A DNA stretch of 64,000 nt from Sternotherus odoratus (Eukaryota; Chordata; Testudines; Kinosternidae), in contig JAVMKO010000009.1 of the NCBI GenBank assembly GCA_032164245.1, positions 79,183,212-79,247,211 on the forward strand, read 5' to 3'. The notes below the pieces were generated by a model. It worked only from the letters and a program-made list of their open reading frames with translations, did not search any database and was not told where the DNA came from. Below are positions 20,042-31,053 of this stretch, in pieces. Every line of letters begins with the position of its first letter. The stretch's first letter is position 1. A program made the translations under genes and the position numbers.

Positions 20042-21364
20042 TCAAACGCCATCTCGGGCACTCATAAAACTGTCTTTCAAGGCGTCCCTGAGGCGCAGGG
20101 CCTCACTGTGTGCTCTTCTACTTTCCCTGCTGTGGGTCTGCTCATAAGTAGCAGAAAGTAAATTTGCCTCTGCCTCCCAGCCCGCCATAAACGTTTCCCC
20201 CTTGCTCTCACAGATATTGTGGAGCACAGAGCAAGCAGCAATAACAATGAGGATATTTCTCTCGCTGATGTCTGAGCGAATCAGTAAGGAACGCCATCGC
20301 CCCTTCAGACGGCCAAATGCACACTCTACGGCCATTCTGCACTTGCTCAGCCTGTAGTTGAACAGCTCCTGACCCCTGTCCAGGGCTCCTGTGTAGGGCT
20401 TCATAAGCCAGGGCAGTAGGGGGTAGGCTGGGTCCCCAATGATAACGATCGGCATTTCCACCCCCCACACGGAAATTTTCTGGTCGGGGAAGAAAGTGCC
20501 TTGCTGCAGCTGCCTAAAAATCCGAGAGTTCCTGAACACTCGAGCGTCATGAAGCTTTCCCGGCCACCCCACGTACAGGTCGGTGAAACGTCCCTTGTGG
20601 TCAACCACTGCTTGCATGACCATTGAGTAATATCCCTTCCGGTTTCTGCACTCGGCGGCCTCATGGTCCGGTGCCAGGATAGGGATATGAGTCCCATCTA
20701 TAGCCCCACCACAGTTAGGGAATCCCATGGCGGCAAAGCCATCTATTGTGGCTTGCAGGTTTCCGAGGTTTATAACCTGGTGTAGCAGCCGCTCTACGAT
20801 TGCCCTGCTTACTTGCATCACAGCAAAGCCCACTGTAGACCGACCCACCCCAAACTGATTCGCCACTGACCGGTAGCTGTCTGGCGTTGCAAGCTTCCAG
20901 AGGGCTATCGCCACTCGCTTCTCCACTGTAAGGGCCGCTCTCATTTTGGTATTCCTGCGCCGGATGGCCGGGGACAGCAAGTCACAAAGTTCCATGAAGT
21001 TGCCCTTTCGCATGCGGAAGTTTCTGAGCCACTGGGAGTCATCCCAGACCTGCAGCACTATGCGGTCCCACCAGTCCGTGCTTGTTTCCCTGGCCCAGAA
21101 TCGGCGTTCGATGGCATGAGCCTGCCCCATTGCCACCAAATTTGACAGATTGTCAGTCGCCCTACTTCCAAAAATGGCAGTGTCCATGTCGTCCCCGCTG
21201 TGCACGTCCTTGTCCATCTCCTCCTCACTGTCGTCGGGTTCCAGAAAGCGCAGTTCTCCCCGGATCGCATTCCTCCTCTGCAGACGGTGCAGCATGAACT
21301 CCGCAACCGTGATCGAGGTCCTCACAACGGCCATTACTGCAGCCGTGGTGTCAGCGGGCTCCAT
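20042..21364 (-). CDS. Harbinger transposase (HARBI1-like), intact, 440 aa
   Basis: This DDE nuclease is expected to cut the element at its termini and rejoin it at a 3-bp target in the nucleus. The frame is uninterrupted. The ATG at 21364 lies in a good context (A at -3, G at +4). The N-terminal 60 residues include an acidic stretch (EPDDSEEEMDKD). A helix-turn-helix-like segment lies near 163-190 (YRSVANQFGVGRSTVGFAVM). The catalytic core follows the Harbinger pattern: D223 in GAIDGTHIP, D311 in IIGDPAYPLLPW and E347 in CRMAVECAFGRLKGRW. A late conserved motif ACSVLHNICE is at 377-386. Length and motif order match the DDE_Tnp_4 family and the domesticated vertebrate gene HARBI1. All three acidic catalytic residues are present, so the enzyme may be active, but its Myb-like partner in this copy is frameshifted. 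No intron is needed. Confidence 0.95.
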   Translation of the reverse strand: MEPADTTAAVMAVVRTSITVAEFMLHRLQRRNAIRGELRFLEPDDSEEEMDKDVHSGDDMDTAIFGSRATDNLSNLVAMGQAHAIERRFWARETSTDWWDRIVLQVWDDSQWLRNFRMRKGNFMELCDLLSPAIRRRNTKMRAALTVEKRVAIALWKLATPDSYRSVANQFGVGRSTVGFAVMQVSRAIVERLLHQVINLGNLQATIDGFAAMGFPNCGGAIDGTHIPILAPDHEAAECRNRKGYYSMVMQAVVDHKGRFTDLYVGWPGKLHDARVFRNSRIFRQLQQGTFFPDQKISVWGVEMPIVIIGDPAYPLLPWLMKPYTGALDRGQELFNYRLSKCRMAVECAFGRLKGRWRSLLIRSDISERNILIVIAACSVLHNICESKGETFMAGWEAEANLLSATYEQTHSRESRRAHSEALRLRDALKDSFMSARDGV

Positions 21365-21420
21365 GCTTGCAATGCTATGGCGTTAGCACGACGCGAAGAA
21401 AGGGCGCGAATTATGGGATG

Positions 21421-21575
21421 CCTACCTACAGTGCACCGCTCGTAATGGGGGTGGGCGGCGCGGAAAAAGGGCGCGAAATTTGGAAATGCCTACCCATAGT
21501 GCAGCACTCGAAATGGTGCCTGCTGGGGGATCAGGGAACTGTGGGATAGGTACCCAGAGTGCAACGCTCGTCATG
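21421..21575. promoter_or_regulatory. Three subterminal direct repeats of Harbinger
   Basis: The motif 'cctacccayagtgca' followed by 'crctcgwaatg' occurs at 21421-21448, 21489-21516 and 21549-21575, spaced 68 and 60 bases apart. It lies between the transposase start and the right terminus. Subterminal repeats in Harbinger elements are binding sites for the transposase or the Myb-like protein. The same region must hold the transposase promoter, so binding could also regulate expression. That role is inference. Confidence 0.7.
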
Positions 21576-21689
21576 TCGACGCTTGCAAAAGTTTTGCGGA
21601 CAGACACTTTCGACTTGCTGTGCTTAGCTGTGCCTAGTGAAGACACACAAAATCGACTGTATACAGTCGCGTTCACAACATCGAAATAA

Positions 21690-21725
21690 AGGAAATCGAA
21701 CTACTGCTGTAGTGAAGACATACCC
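21690..21725 (-). repeat. Harbinger right inverted terminus
   Basis: Read on the minus strand it is GGGTATGTCTTCACTACAG followed by 'cagtagttcgattt'. TTC duplication follows at 21726-21728. Confidence 0.9.
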
Positions 21726-21728
21726 TTC

Positions 21729-23160
21729 CATTTTTTAAATTTGTTTTTGGAAAGTGAATAAGTAATTTTCTTTCTGCATCTTAAAGCACCCAGAAGGTCT
21801 GAAAAAAACTAAATTTCTGTGGATTCATGAGATCCAGTTAGGAATATTGACTGCAGCTAAAAGTACTCATTTTCTTCTCAAAGCGATTGGATGCCAGCAA
21901 TTTAAAATGATTTCTTTTTCTTTCTGTATAGTGCAGAGGAGTATGTATGTGGCAATCTGTCAAGAAAAAGCCTCTGGAAACCAACTAGCCTGTTATAGTC
22001 AATATTGTCAAAACCAGGATATTTTAAAAATCAAATATATTTTGCAGGAAGTAAAAATTAACATATCACCTACATTTCCGTTTGTAACAGATGGAGTATA
22101 CTGTTCCAAAGAATATTCTGAAGTTATGGAAACAGAACGAGAAATTAAAGTTATTTATTCATTTCACTTGGTAACAAATATCTGAGTAGAGCAGGGCAAC
22201 ATTAGTAGTTTTGGCTGGGCTACTCTTTGCAGTGAATCTGAGGAGGGGAGACCCTGGAAGAATGCAAAAATTTTATGGATCAGCTTTCCTATCCTTGCTG
22301 GTAAGAAGAGACCATAAGGCTTCTTTAGTAAGGTATATTAAAGGTAGGGAATGTTACCAAGTAGGATGAAAGGTCTGGTAAATCCCTTGAAGCCAGCTGT
22401 ACCATCAGGAATGGAGAAAGGAGACAGGGTTAGCAGGATTTGGGCAATGAAACATGGAGGTTATGGAAGGACCTAAGTAAATTCTATACCAGATCTGTCT
22501 CTGTAGCATGTTCTCTGCTTTTAGCTATGTTCCTAGTGATGAATTGGACTAACTTTCCTGGCAGAGATGGACAAATCATCTGCACATCTATTTCCAGAGT
22601 AATTATTTAAGCACAAGTGAGAGCAAGAACATCTGTTTTGTCAATGCATTCCCTTAGCTTCTCCTTGACATTTCTAGCCACCATAAAACTCCAACATAAT
22701 TGTGCTCTTAAATGTACATAAGTGGGGCCAAGAGCTATGGGACCATAATCTGAATGAATAAATAAATAAAAACACAGCAACTCACATGTCTTCATCCTGC
22801 AAGTGCTACACAACTGGAACTTTTGATTTCATTGGGAGTTGTGGGCACTCAGCACTTGACAGGAACAGACCTTTGGGATTCCAACTTAACTTGCATGCAT
22901 AATGGAACAATCCATGGCTGTATGTGAATGCAGACACCAGGTTCATCAGAGGGAACTGAATAGGAACCGCTGGCACCCTATAAGCACAAGCCCTCTACCC
23001 CTTGAACTGAAAGAAGGACTCCTTTAGCTGTAAGCTAGTAGCACGTTGTGTAGGTGTTGGTGCCAACCACTAGAAGGAGCCCCAGTAGGCTAGAATATAT
23101 TGCATACATTGTAAGATAATTAACTCTTTCATATGTGTCCCTAGCCTCTGTTTGTCAGAG
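21729..23160. other. No gene recognised
   Basis: Non-coding. The frame at 21847-22185 (112 codons) has no ATG at its start position and no domain. A short 'cattgggagttgtgggcact' motif near 22833 looks like an old amniote repeat. Confidence 0.5.
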
Positions 23161-23312
23161 GGGGGTGATGGATGGCAGGAGAGAGATCACTTGATCATTA
23201 CCTGTTACATTCACTCATTCTGGGGCACCTGGCATTGGCGACTGTGAGTAGACAGGACACTGAATGGCCCTTAGGTCTGATCCAGTACAGCCATTCTTAT
23301 GTTCTTATATCT
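23161..23312 (+). mobile_element. CR1/L3-type retroposon 3' end
   Basis: The order 'gagatcacttgatcattacc', 'ggggcacctggcattggc', 'gtctgatccagtacagccat' and the short tail 'tcttatgttctta' matches a retroposon 3' end common in turtles and crocodilians. Whether it is a LINE tail or a SINE using that tail cannot be settled from one truncated copy. Confidence 0.55.
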
Positions 23313-23802
23313 GGAATACGATAGCCTTCAAAACATGTATGGGGGGGGGGGGAGGAAGGAATGTTCCAATTTTATTTTTAACAATTTTCATGTCTGATAT
23401 TTTCTAACACATTTGGATAGTGTTTTAGGGCCTCCTGTTTCACTAACTGCATACAGCTGATATCTGAAATTCTTTACGGGCTGCAGTACCAATTTTCTGA
23501 TTGTTTAGAGGTTCAGTTCCTTTAAGGTATGTTTTTATTAGCAGACATTATTTGAAAATCCCCCTTGCTCAATGTGGTTGAAAAAAGTATATGAAAGATA
23601 ACCAGAGCATAAAAAAACCTTCCAAATTAGGTCCAATGTCCTGTCATAGGACTAAATTCTACCTTGAGAGCTATGCTTGGGAAAGTGTATGATTGCGGGT
23701 GATTGTGGGGCTGAATCATCAACAGTGAATGAAGCTAGAGGCCAAGACTTTCAAAAGTTACAACTGATTTTAGATGTCGCCATTTTCAGGTGCCAAAATT
23801 GT

Positions 23803-25019
23803 TGTGATGCTGTGACCCCATAAGGATTTAGGGAAATATGCTTACAAAGATATATATATATGACATAACTGGAGTATGTTTTATGATTCATATGCCATGT
23901 AACATATCTCTGTAAAGGTTATGATCTACTGACTCTATTCCTCCTATTTATATGCACGTGCCTTTTTGTGTTTTTGAAGTTATGAATATTGGTTGTGTAC
24001 TGGCTTGCTTTCTAAGTAGCCTTAGTAAAAGTATTTGGTCAGCTTTCTGAGAAAAGACTATTCTCACTAAGTGCCTAGTCAAGAACCACTTAAACCAACA
24101 ATGAATTTGGAGATGCCAATCCATATCTGAGCTTTCCCAGGAATGTGGCTTGACTGGTAAGGAACTCAGTCTTCTAGGGACATGTGACTTGCCCATGTGA
24201 CTCCAAAACTCCATTTTGTACCTGGCTTATACACAGGGGGAGGGAGGGGTGTCCACCCAGAGGAGAAAGTCTATTTAAACTCTTGGGAGACCCTTTCATT
24301 TTGTCTTCAGATGGCTTAAGAGAGAGCCTCTCTACACCCCACCCCACCCCCGAAGGATACCTGAAAGAAACTGGAAAAAGGCAGTAACTACATGGGTAGT
24401 GAGTGATTGCTGGACCCAGGCTACAGAGAGTCTGGCCTGTGAAAGGAAGTTTAATGGAATACCAATGGGGGTGAGGTTTTTATCTGTATTCAGTTTTCTT
24501 ATTGTATTAGAGAGAGATTGCCATATTTTATTTTATTTTACTTGGTAATTCACTTTGTTCTGTCTGTTACTACTTGGAACCACTTAAATCATACTTTCTG
24601 TATTTAATAAAATCACTTTTTAACTTATTAATTAACCTATAATATGTATTAGTATCTGGGGGCACAAACAGCTGTGCATATCTCACTATCAGTGTTTTAG
24701 AGGGCGAACAATCTGCGTTTACCCTGTATACACTTTATACAGGGTGAAACAGATTTTGGGGGGGTTGGACCCCATTGGGTGTTGAGCATCTGAGTGTTGA
24801 AGACAGGAACACTTATTAATCTGCTCCCAGGTAAGCCTACAGCTGTTAGGGGACATGGTTGAGACCTGGGTCTGGGTTTGCAGCCGGCTAGCAAGTCTGA
24901 CTCAAACCAGACAGAATTTCTGGAGTGCCAAGTTTCCAGGGAAGGAAAGCAGGGGCAGAAGTAGTCTTGGCACATCAATTGGCAGCTCCAAGGGGGTTTC
25001 TGTGATCCAACCCATAACA
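23803..25019 (+). mobile_element. Solo LTR, 1,217 bp
   Basis: It begins TGTGATGCTGTGACC and ends CCAACCCATAACA. ATTGT flanks it exactly at 23798-23802 and 25020-25024, a 5-bp duplication. A TATA-like tatttaaa lies at 24272-24279 and AATAAA at 24606-24611, giving U3-R-U5 order on the plus strand. No gag, pol or env sequence is adjacent, so it is a solo LTR of an endogenous retrovirus or related element. Short frames inside (for example 24855-25277) are not genes. Confidence 0.85.
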
Positions 25020-25024
25020 ATTGT

Positions 25025-25472
25025 CATTCTTGAAAGAGGGTCTGATTCTTCAGTCAATACTGTTCTTCCCCCCCCCTCCCCCCTGAAAATCAAGCCTCTT
25101 GGACATGTCATCTTGGAAGCCCCAGAATGGAGTCACCCAACATCGAGTCATTTTTGGAGATCTTGGATATTATATTTTTTGGTTCATGTGTTGTGTTGCA
25201 CTTTTCACAGGGCAACTCATTTTGTGCTAAGAGATCTAGTAGAATTCAGTGTGTTTGAGCCTGTGTTTGAAGCCTAATCTCCAAATGTTACTTAAGATAC
25301 CCATCTGGAGCTGGTTTTAGCTGTGCAAATTACTTCCTGACATTGCAAAGAAGAACGTAGACACTGGCAACCTAGCGGCTCCCGCAGCTATAGCCTAGCC
25401 AGCCAGTATCCCCAAGGATATGGCTGTGCATGTCTTTGTTGTTGTTGGAACACTAAAGAATTTGGTTGTGTA
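25025..25472. other. No gene recognised
   Basis: Contains a C/T run near 25071 and unique-looking DNA. Confidence 0.5.
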
Positions 25473-25755
25473 CAGTAGACTCTCGATTTATCCATGATTG
25501 GATTAACCAGGATGTCAAAAAAATATGCATAACTCACAGGGCCGGCTCTGGCTTTGCTGCCGCTCCAAGCACACACACACAAAACCTCTACCAGGGTGCA
25601 GGACAGCCAGTGAACCAACACCCCCTTCCCCCCAGTGCAGGATGGCTGGTGAATCAACCCCCACACCCTATATTTCCTATGGATGGTGATTATCCAGGAT
25701 TTTATTAACCAGAATTATTTTTTCCCTATCATCCTGGATAATCGAGAGTCTGCTG
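25473..25755. mobile_element. Tigger/pogo-like remnant holding a hAT end
   Basis: The left end CAGTAGACTCTCGATTTATC and the right end, read in reverse as CAGCAGACTCTCGATTATCC, are inverted termini of the pogo/Tigger type, followed inside by similar 'ggattaaccaggat' segments. TA precedes the left end; the matching TA on the right appears changed to CA. At 25537 a second terminus, CAGGGCCGGCTCTGG, resembles the hAT end at 7442, suggesting a nested hAT fragment whose other end I could not place. Confidence 0.6.
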
Positions 25756-27526
25756 CATCTTATTGTACTTTGGACTTTCCATCAGAAAGGTTATTCTTAT
25801 AATAATTTCTAACACCACCAAAACGTGAAAGTACCAGTGAAAGTTTTTTCTGGTAATACTTCTAATCCGATTTCCAGAACAAATGTGAGTTCATATATAC
25901 TCAGAATAAATATCAAATGAACATGGTCTGTTTCTATTTTTTTTAAATGGTAGCAAACCCTTTGCATCACCCCTTTTGAATGCTCTAATTAAGGCTCATT
26001 ATTAAATGTTACAAAGAAAGGCAGCCAAGAAATGAGACACAACAGCAAACTGGCTATACGGATTTCAAAGGAATGTAGGCTAATATATTATCAGTGGACT
26101 ACATCTGAGCACTGCATAAAAGATAAATTCTAAAAGTACCTAGAGCTGGAAATGCAGAAAGGTGCTACCAAAGTAGGACAGGCTTTGATGTGCAAGTCCA
26201 GTATGAGTGCACTGGTTAGTATGAGTTACACAAAATACCATTACATAATCACAACTGTCTTCAATTAAAATATATATGAGAAGATCTGCATGTATGGCTT
26301 GATTAACAGATAGAGCGATGGAAAGATAAGGGGTTGTTTGAAGAACTAACAAAGGCCAATAAGTCCCGAGATCCCAAATTTAGTCAGTGAAATAAGATTT
26401 GGCTAAACTATAATCAAGCAGTTCCATCATATATTATAATTACTCTAAAGAAATGACAAGAATATATTAGCTGAATGTTTTATTTTTAGGAAAGCACTTG
26501 TAAAATTTGAAAAAAAGTCCCTTTAAAGAAAGCTGTTATCATTCTTTTGTGAAAATCTGTTATGGAAAGCACTAATCAGAAACAGTTTACCCAGAAAGCC
26601 TTGTGAAGGCTCTCAGTTACTATAAACCAGGGACAGGTATCATGACCTGAAAAAAAAGGCATCTACTACACCTCTGATGTATTTAAACAGGGACAAAGAA
26701 ATGCCCTGTTTATGAATCCTGGAAAGGGGTCAATTTCATGGGTAAATATGAAACCAAAAAATGACAGAAGAACTGGGGAGCAGTTTTTACACAATGGATT
26801 GGCATGCAACGTATGGAAACAGAAAATGAAAGTGAAAGTTGACCCAAATCTGTATCTTTTCATTTTCAGCGGCACTGCCCTGTCTTTCAGCTCTCCATCC
26901 CACAGAAAATCTAGCGTCAGTGATTTTACTATCCAAAGCGAAGAGTTTTAGCAGTTGAGTAACAAAGCTGGAAGCTGCTCTTGTCACATTGTTTGTATTT
27001 TCCTGCTGCTTATTAAAAAAAAGTCAACACTGCCAAATTGTTAGCCATAACTAAATGCTATAGGGAGTCAGGCTTTTGTGGTTTCTATTGGTCAGAATTT
27101 CCACTTGGGAGAAATTTTGCTAGTTATTTTAAATATTTTCTGTTATCTTCTTTGGAATATATGGGGTGAAATCCCCGCCCCAGCATTGTGTAGAAGGGCT
27201 GGAGAGGTGTGAATAGCACTAAGTCATGGAGATACCTGAGGGAGAAATTCCCCAGTGAAGACTCTGTAATAGACCGCCACATGGCTGCTGTCCAAAAACC
27301 CTCTAACAAGGCCTGGTTTAGGAAGTATGCTAGGGTGTGGTTTGGGGCAGGAAAGGCATATCAGAGGTGGGGCTGCAGAATACAGCATTGAGGCCCACAA
27401 GGCAGCCACAGGGAAGCTGGTTCAACTAAGACAGATTCCCTGGGACAGTCCAGACCAGGAGGGTGCAAAGGTGGCTTAAGGATATTGTAGTCGCATTTCC
27501 CCACTGTGGGTTTTCTGCTGTGCCTT
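25756..27526. other. No gene recognised
   Basis: No coding exon or repeat family recognised. Confidence 0.5.
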
Positions 27527-27529
27527 TTA

Positions 27530-27761
27530 GAGTATATCGAGACTGCATTTGGGAGTATGCCTCGCTGCCCAGGTAGGCAGGCATGCCTGAGTTTGATCCA
27601 TAGGAGGTTGGGGGGGCTGATCCGACAGGTGGCTAGTGCATGTTGCTGCACATGTTGCAGTATCCACGTGCTATTTTTAGCTCACTAATTGGGGAAGAGC
27701 TAGCACGGGTCTTTCTACCTGGGCTGGGAGGCATGGTCCCAGCTCCAGTGTAGACATACCC
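27530..27761. mobile_element. Harbinger-like MITE, family B
   Basis: The left end GAGTATATCGAGACTGC and the right end, read on the minus strand as GGGTATGTCTACACTGGAG, are inverted termini. TTA flanks both sides (27527-27529 and 27762-27764), the classic Harbinger target duplication. The right terminus is nearly the same as that of the autonomous element at 16953-21725. There is no coding capacity. Confidence 0.8.
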
Positions 27762-27764
27762 TTA

Positions 27765-28461
27765 AAGGTGTAGCACAGAATATCTACCCCATTGTTTTTT
27801 TTTTTTTTTTAAACTAAGTAAGGGACACATTTTCAGGAGTCTAAGACTTGATTTTCAAGAGCTTGACACCCAGCACTGGAAGGAGACTTTCAAAAGCACT
27901 CCAGACCTGGCAGCTCCAATTGGGGTGCTTATGGTCAACATACTAAGTTCATTTGAAAATTACGCCATATATTTAGGTGTTTAAATGGGAGCTGCGCTCT
28001 TTCCTAAATCGGACCCTACAGTGAAATATGTATTTAAAAGTGCTTAAAAATCTAAGAATAGACAGTGGCATGTTCTTCCCAGGGAAGTGAGGGAAACCAG
28101 GATATTTGTCATTTAAAGCTAAACGGGGCATGTCACTCAAGGAGACTGTATTGGTGAAGATGATGGCTAGTCATTCACCAGGTCAACCTTTTATGAAGTA
28201 TCGGATTCATTCTTGTCTGGTTGGAGTCCACATTCAAATGCACATACCAAGATGAAGGGATCCCCTACATGTACGCTCCGTCATCTGCTGAAGGAATTGG
28301 TTATATTTGTGTCATTTTTTTTGGCAGAACATCTAGTACCGAAGAACATTTGTATTATCTATTGTTTTGCTTCAGTAAAGTTGTTTAGACTGTTAATGCT
28401 GCTGAAGTGTCTTGTTGGTCATACCTGCATATCTCTTACAATAATTATAAAATGATGTAAC
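27765..28461. other. No gene recognised; possible ancient repeat
   Basis: The stretch near 27845-28020 ('ttcaaaagcactccagac', 'tatttaggtgtttaaat') resembles an old palindromic amniote repeat. The rest is featureless. Confidence 0.4.
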
Positions 28462-29250
28462 ATCACTGTCTGTTACAGCTTTCCCCCTATTCCATTTTGT
28501 TTCTTACAGCTGTCCCCTTACTCCATTTTGTTTTTGTTCTCCTCCTGTGGCCGCCCCTCCCTGGCTGTTAAGTTGTTTACCAGGGCCACTGCCCTTCTCA
28601 AAGGGATGGCCACTTGTGCTGCGTGCTAAGTGGGACAACTGCCCTGTTCAAAGGGTTGGTCCTGTTATCACCTTGTTAAACCTGGGCTCGGTGTAGGGTA
28701 GGCAATGTCCAAAGCTGCAAGACCTAATGTGTTTTTGAGATCCTGGGCATGAGTCATAGGCCTCATGTGCTTTTGAGTCATGAGGTGGAACTCACGCCTA
28801 TGGTCCAGGACTCTGCCCAGGCATGTCTCTATGCTCACCTGCAGTTTTTCCCTGTAACTCCTCCCCTGTGACAGAAGGAGCCTATCAGGATTACTGGCGG
28901 GGAAACTGCCTGAGTTTGCCTTTAAGAACAGGCATTTTTGAAACAAACATCAGAAAGGTTCCTGCATTGCTACCTGGTCTGATCAGCCAGGGGTTCTGGG
29001 GGGTCCTTTCTCCGCTCTCGTTTTATTTTTGAGCGTACCCCTGTTTTTAAACCCCCCCCCCCACGAAGAACGAATTGCTGCCTGAGAGACCTCCTGATTA
29101 TCAAGACCGTGCCGAGCCCTCCTTGCTTCTTCTGATGCTGTTGCTGCTTCTGCCTTTGCTGCTGCCTTGGGGACTGGTGAGAATCCCTCTGTGAAACTTT
29201 CTATACTTAATTACTTTAGCTGCTGGCTCTGTTTCCCCAACACACAGACT

Positions 29251-29346
29251 CTTAAACTAAACCTTGGTCTGTGTCTTAAAACCTCTCTTAGACTTAAACT
29301 AAACCTTGGTCTGTGTCTTAAAACCTCTCTTAAACTCCTTGGTCTG
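29251..29346. repeat. 42-bp tandem repeat inside the LTR
   Basis: 'ttaaactaaaccttggtctg' followed by 'tgtcttaaaacctctctta' occurs twice in a row, with a third partial copy. Confidence 0.85.
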
Positions 29347-29764
29347 TATCTGTAATCTGTTTCTTGCTTTGCAGCACCTTTGCTGCTAGAAATAAGCCTG
29401 TGCCTTCCTGGACTGTACCTGGGCACACACCACCCTGCCCTCTGAAACTACCCCTAGTATAAGGTGCACCCATTAGGTTAGATTTTGTCTTTTAGTCTAG
29501 ATAAGTTGTAATTTCATTTTGCATAGCTGTAGTTGTTAGGTTTAGGAAATTGCTTGCATTGTACCCTGTAAGTTAGCCTTAAAGAATTGTTGCATTGTGT
29601 TTTGTTACTTGCTAATTTGTGTAGTTTTGGTTAAATTAAATCATAGATAAGATTTTGCTGTGTTTTGTATAATTGTCTCTCTGCTGTTTAAACTTGCAGC
29701 CTGTCTGCTCTGTGTCTCCCTGAGTTTAAATCTCCCTCCACCACGTGCTCCTCTTCCCCCATCC

Positions 29765-29877
29765 CCCAACCTTACTTCTCTCTCTCTCTCTCTCCCCCCC
29801 TCCCTCTCTCTCTCTCTCCCCCTCCCTCTCTGCTGTTTCAACTTACAGCCTGTCTTCTCTCTCTCTCTCTCTTTCTA
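29765..29877. repeat. CT-rich simple repeat
   Basis: (CT)n and C runs in two blocks separated by 'gctgtttcaacttacagcct'. The same phrase, slightly changed, also occurs at 29683, suggesting a local duplication. Confidence 0.85.
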
Positions 29878-30290
29878 GCATAAAACCCCATTGGTTACCC
29901 CTTTCTCTCTAACACACTTCACATTTTACATTTACATTTTTACCTAAAATTGTTGGTTATTTAACACCTTTTACCCATACTGTTAGTTGGTTATATGCTG
30001 CTGTGACACACTCTTTACATAGAAATTGTTAGCTACCTGTTACATTTATACTTCAGTGTTAATTGGTTACCAACTGTATTGTACCCCACTGTATTGTACC
30101 CCACTATTGAAACCCCCTATCCCATTTACTAAAAGAAACCCCTCCCCAATTGTCTACTTTAACAAACCCCATACCCCTCACTATTAAATTTTCCCTGTTT
30201 TTGCATTTTCTTAATAAAGTTTATTTTGCACCCCACCTGTGTGGTAATTGCTCCCCAAGATCCCATATACCTGCTGGCAGGGACAATCAC

Positions 30291-30834
30291 AAAGTATGAA
30301 AAGGAATTGCATTGAATTTGTTATTGACACCTATTTTAAGGTAGAAGTTGTCAGGGCCTATAACTGCTAGATATTGGATTGATCTCGCCTCACTTACACA
30401 GGTTTTCCATGTCTAACTCATTTGATTTCAGTGTAGTTTACAGTGGTCTAACTGATAGGAGAATCAAACCTGCTAATTATCATGGCAACCCCAGCTACCC
30501 TTGCAAAAGTGGGGGCAGTCTGCCTCCAACATTGGGCTGTATTTGGAATGTCTGACAATGAATGTACAGGAAGCTGCATGTATATCAATAGTTTATTTTA
30601 CTGTCTATAGCCCTTGGCATTCTGTAGAGAGTAAACGGAACAAAATGGGTATGGTGGATAATTCAAAGTAAATCATCCTCCTTTGAAAATGTAATCTTGT
30701 CAGGCACTTGTATTCTGTGTAATTGTCACAAGGTTTCCATAAACACAGAGAGCCCTGGGATTGGGGGAAAAAATGAATGAAGATTGTAAAAGCTACAACT
30801 TGCTTGTGCCAAAGAAGGCAAGTGTGATCTATCA
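30291..30834. other. No gene recognised
   Basis: No element border or coding domain found. Confidence 0.5.
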
Positions 30835-31053
30835 AATTGTGGAGGTAAATGCGAGGTGATGCAGGTGGCGTCAGAGGGCTTTAGATTGTTCAACCATGGG
30901 ATGGTGTTCCAGGAAGAAGGATTCGGACAACTAACAGAAGTTTCCAGATCACAGGCCATGGTTCTCATGGGGGACTTCAATCACCCTGACATCTGTTGGG
31001 AGAGCTCCTCTTGACCTGCTGATCACAAATAGGGGGGGAATTGGTAGGGGAAT
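30835..31053 (+). mobile_element. CR1 LINE endonuclease-region fragment
   Basis: The plus-strand translation contains SQAMVLMGDFNHPDICWESS, the conserved catalytic block of the apurinic-type endonuclease of CR1 LINEs. It is followed by a shortened version of the 'LDLLLTN' region, so some codons are deleted. Stops elsewhere show it is dead. A MITE was inserted at its right edge. Confidence 0.8.

Larger units (their letters stand above)
16953..21725. mobile_element. Complete PIF/Harbinger DNA transposon
   Basis: The left end GGCCCTGTCTTCACTACC and the right end, read on the other strand as GGGTATGTCTTCACTACAG, form inverted termini. Similarity continues to 'TTCGATTT' about 30 bases in. The element is flanked by TTC at 16950-16952 and 21726-21728, a 3-bp duplication as Harbinger makes, although the usual target is TWA. 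It holds the two convergent genes typical of the superfamily: a Myb/SANT-like protein on the plus strand and a DDE transposase on the minus strand. Its base composition is clearly GC-richer than the flanks. The termini, both genes and the subterminal repeats are all present, so this is a full-length copy with one disabling frameshift in the Myb-like gene. Confidence 0.95.
28467..30285 (+). mobile_element. Long solo LTR, 1,819 bp
   Basis: It begins TGTCTGTTACAG and ends GGCAGGGACA, with inverted TGTC/GACA tips. ATCAC flanks it exactly (28462-28466 and 30286-30290). AATAAA at 30213-30218 lies about 70 bases before the end, giving R-U5 on the plus strand. Inside are a 42-bp tandem repeat near 29250-29345 and long CT-rich stretches near 29765-29877. 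No internal retroviral coding region is adjacent. The length is large for an LTR, but the ends and duplication are clear. Confidence 0.8.

Noticed and set aside
20208..21445. Several frames of 70-98 codons overlapping the transposase
   Set aside because: Shadow frames of the intact transposase gene.
24855..25277. A 140-codon frame at the end of an LTR
   Set aside because: It crosses the LTR border and its duplication, and shows no retroviral or host domain.
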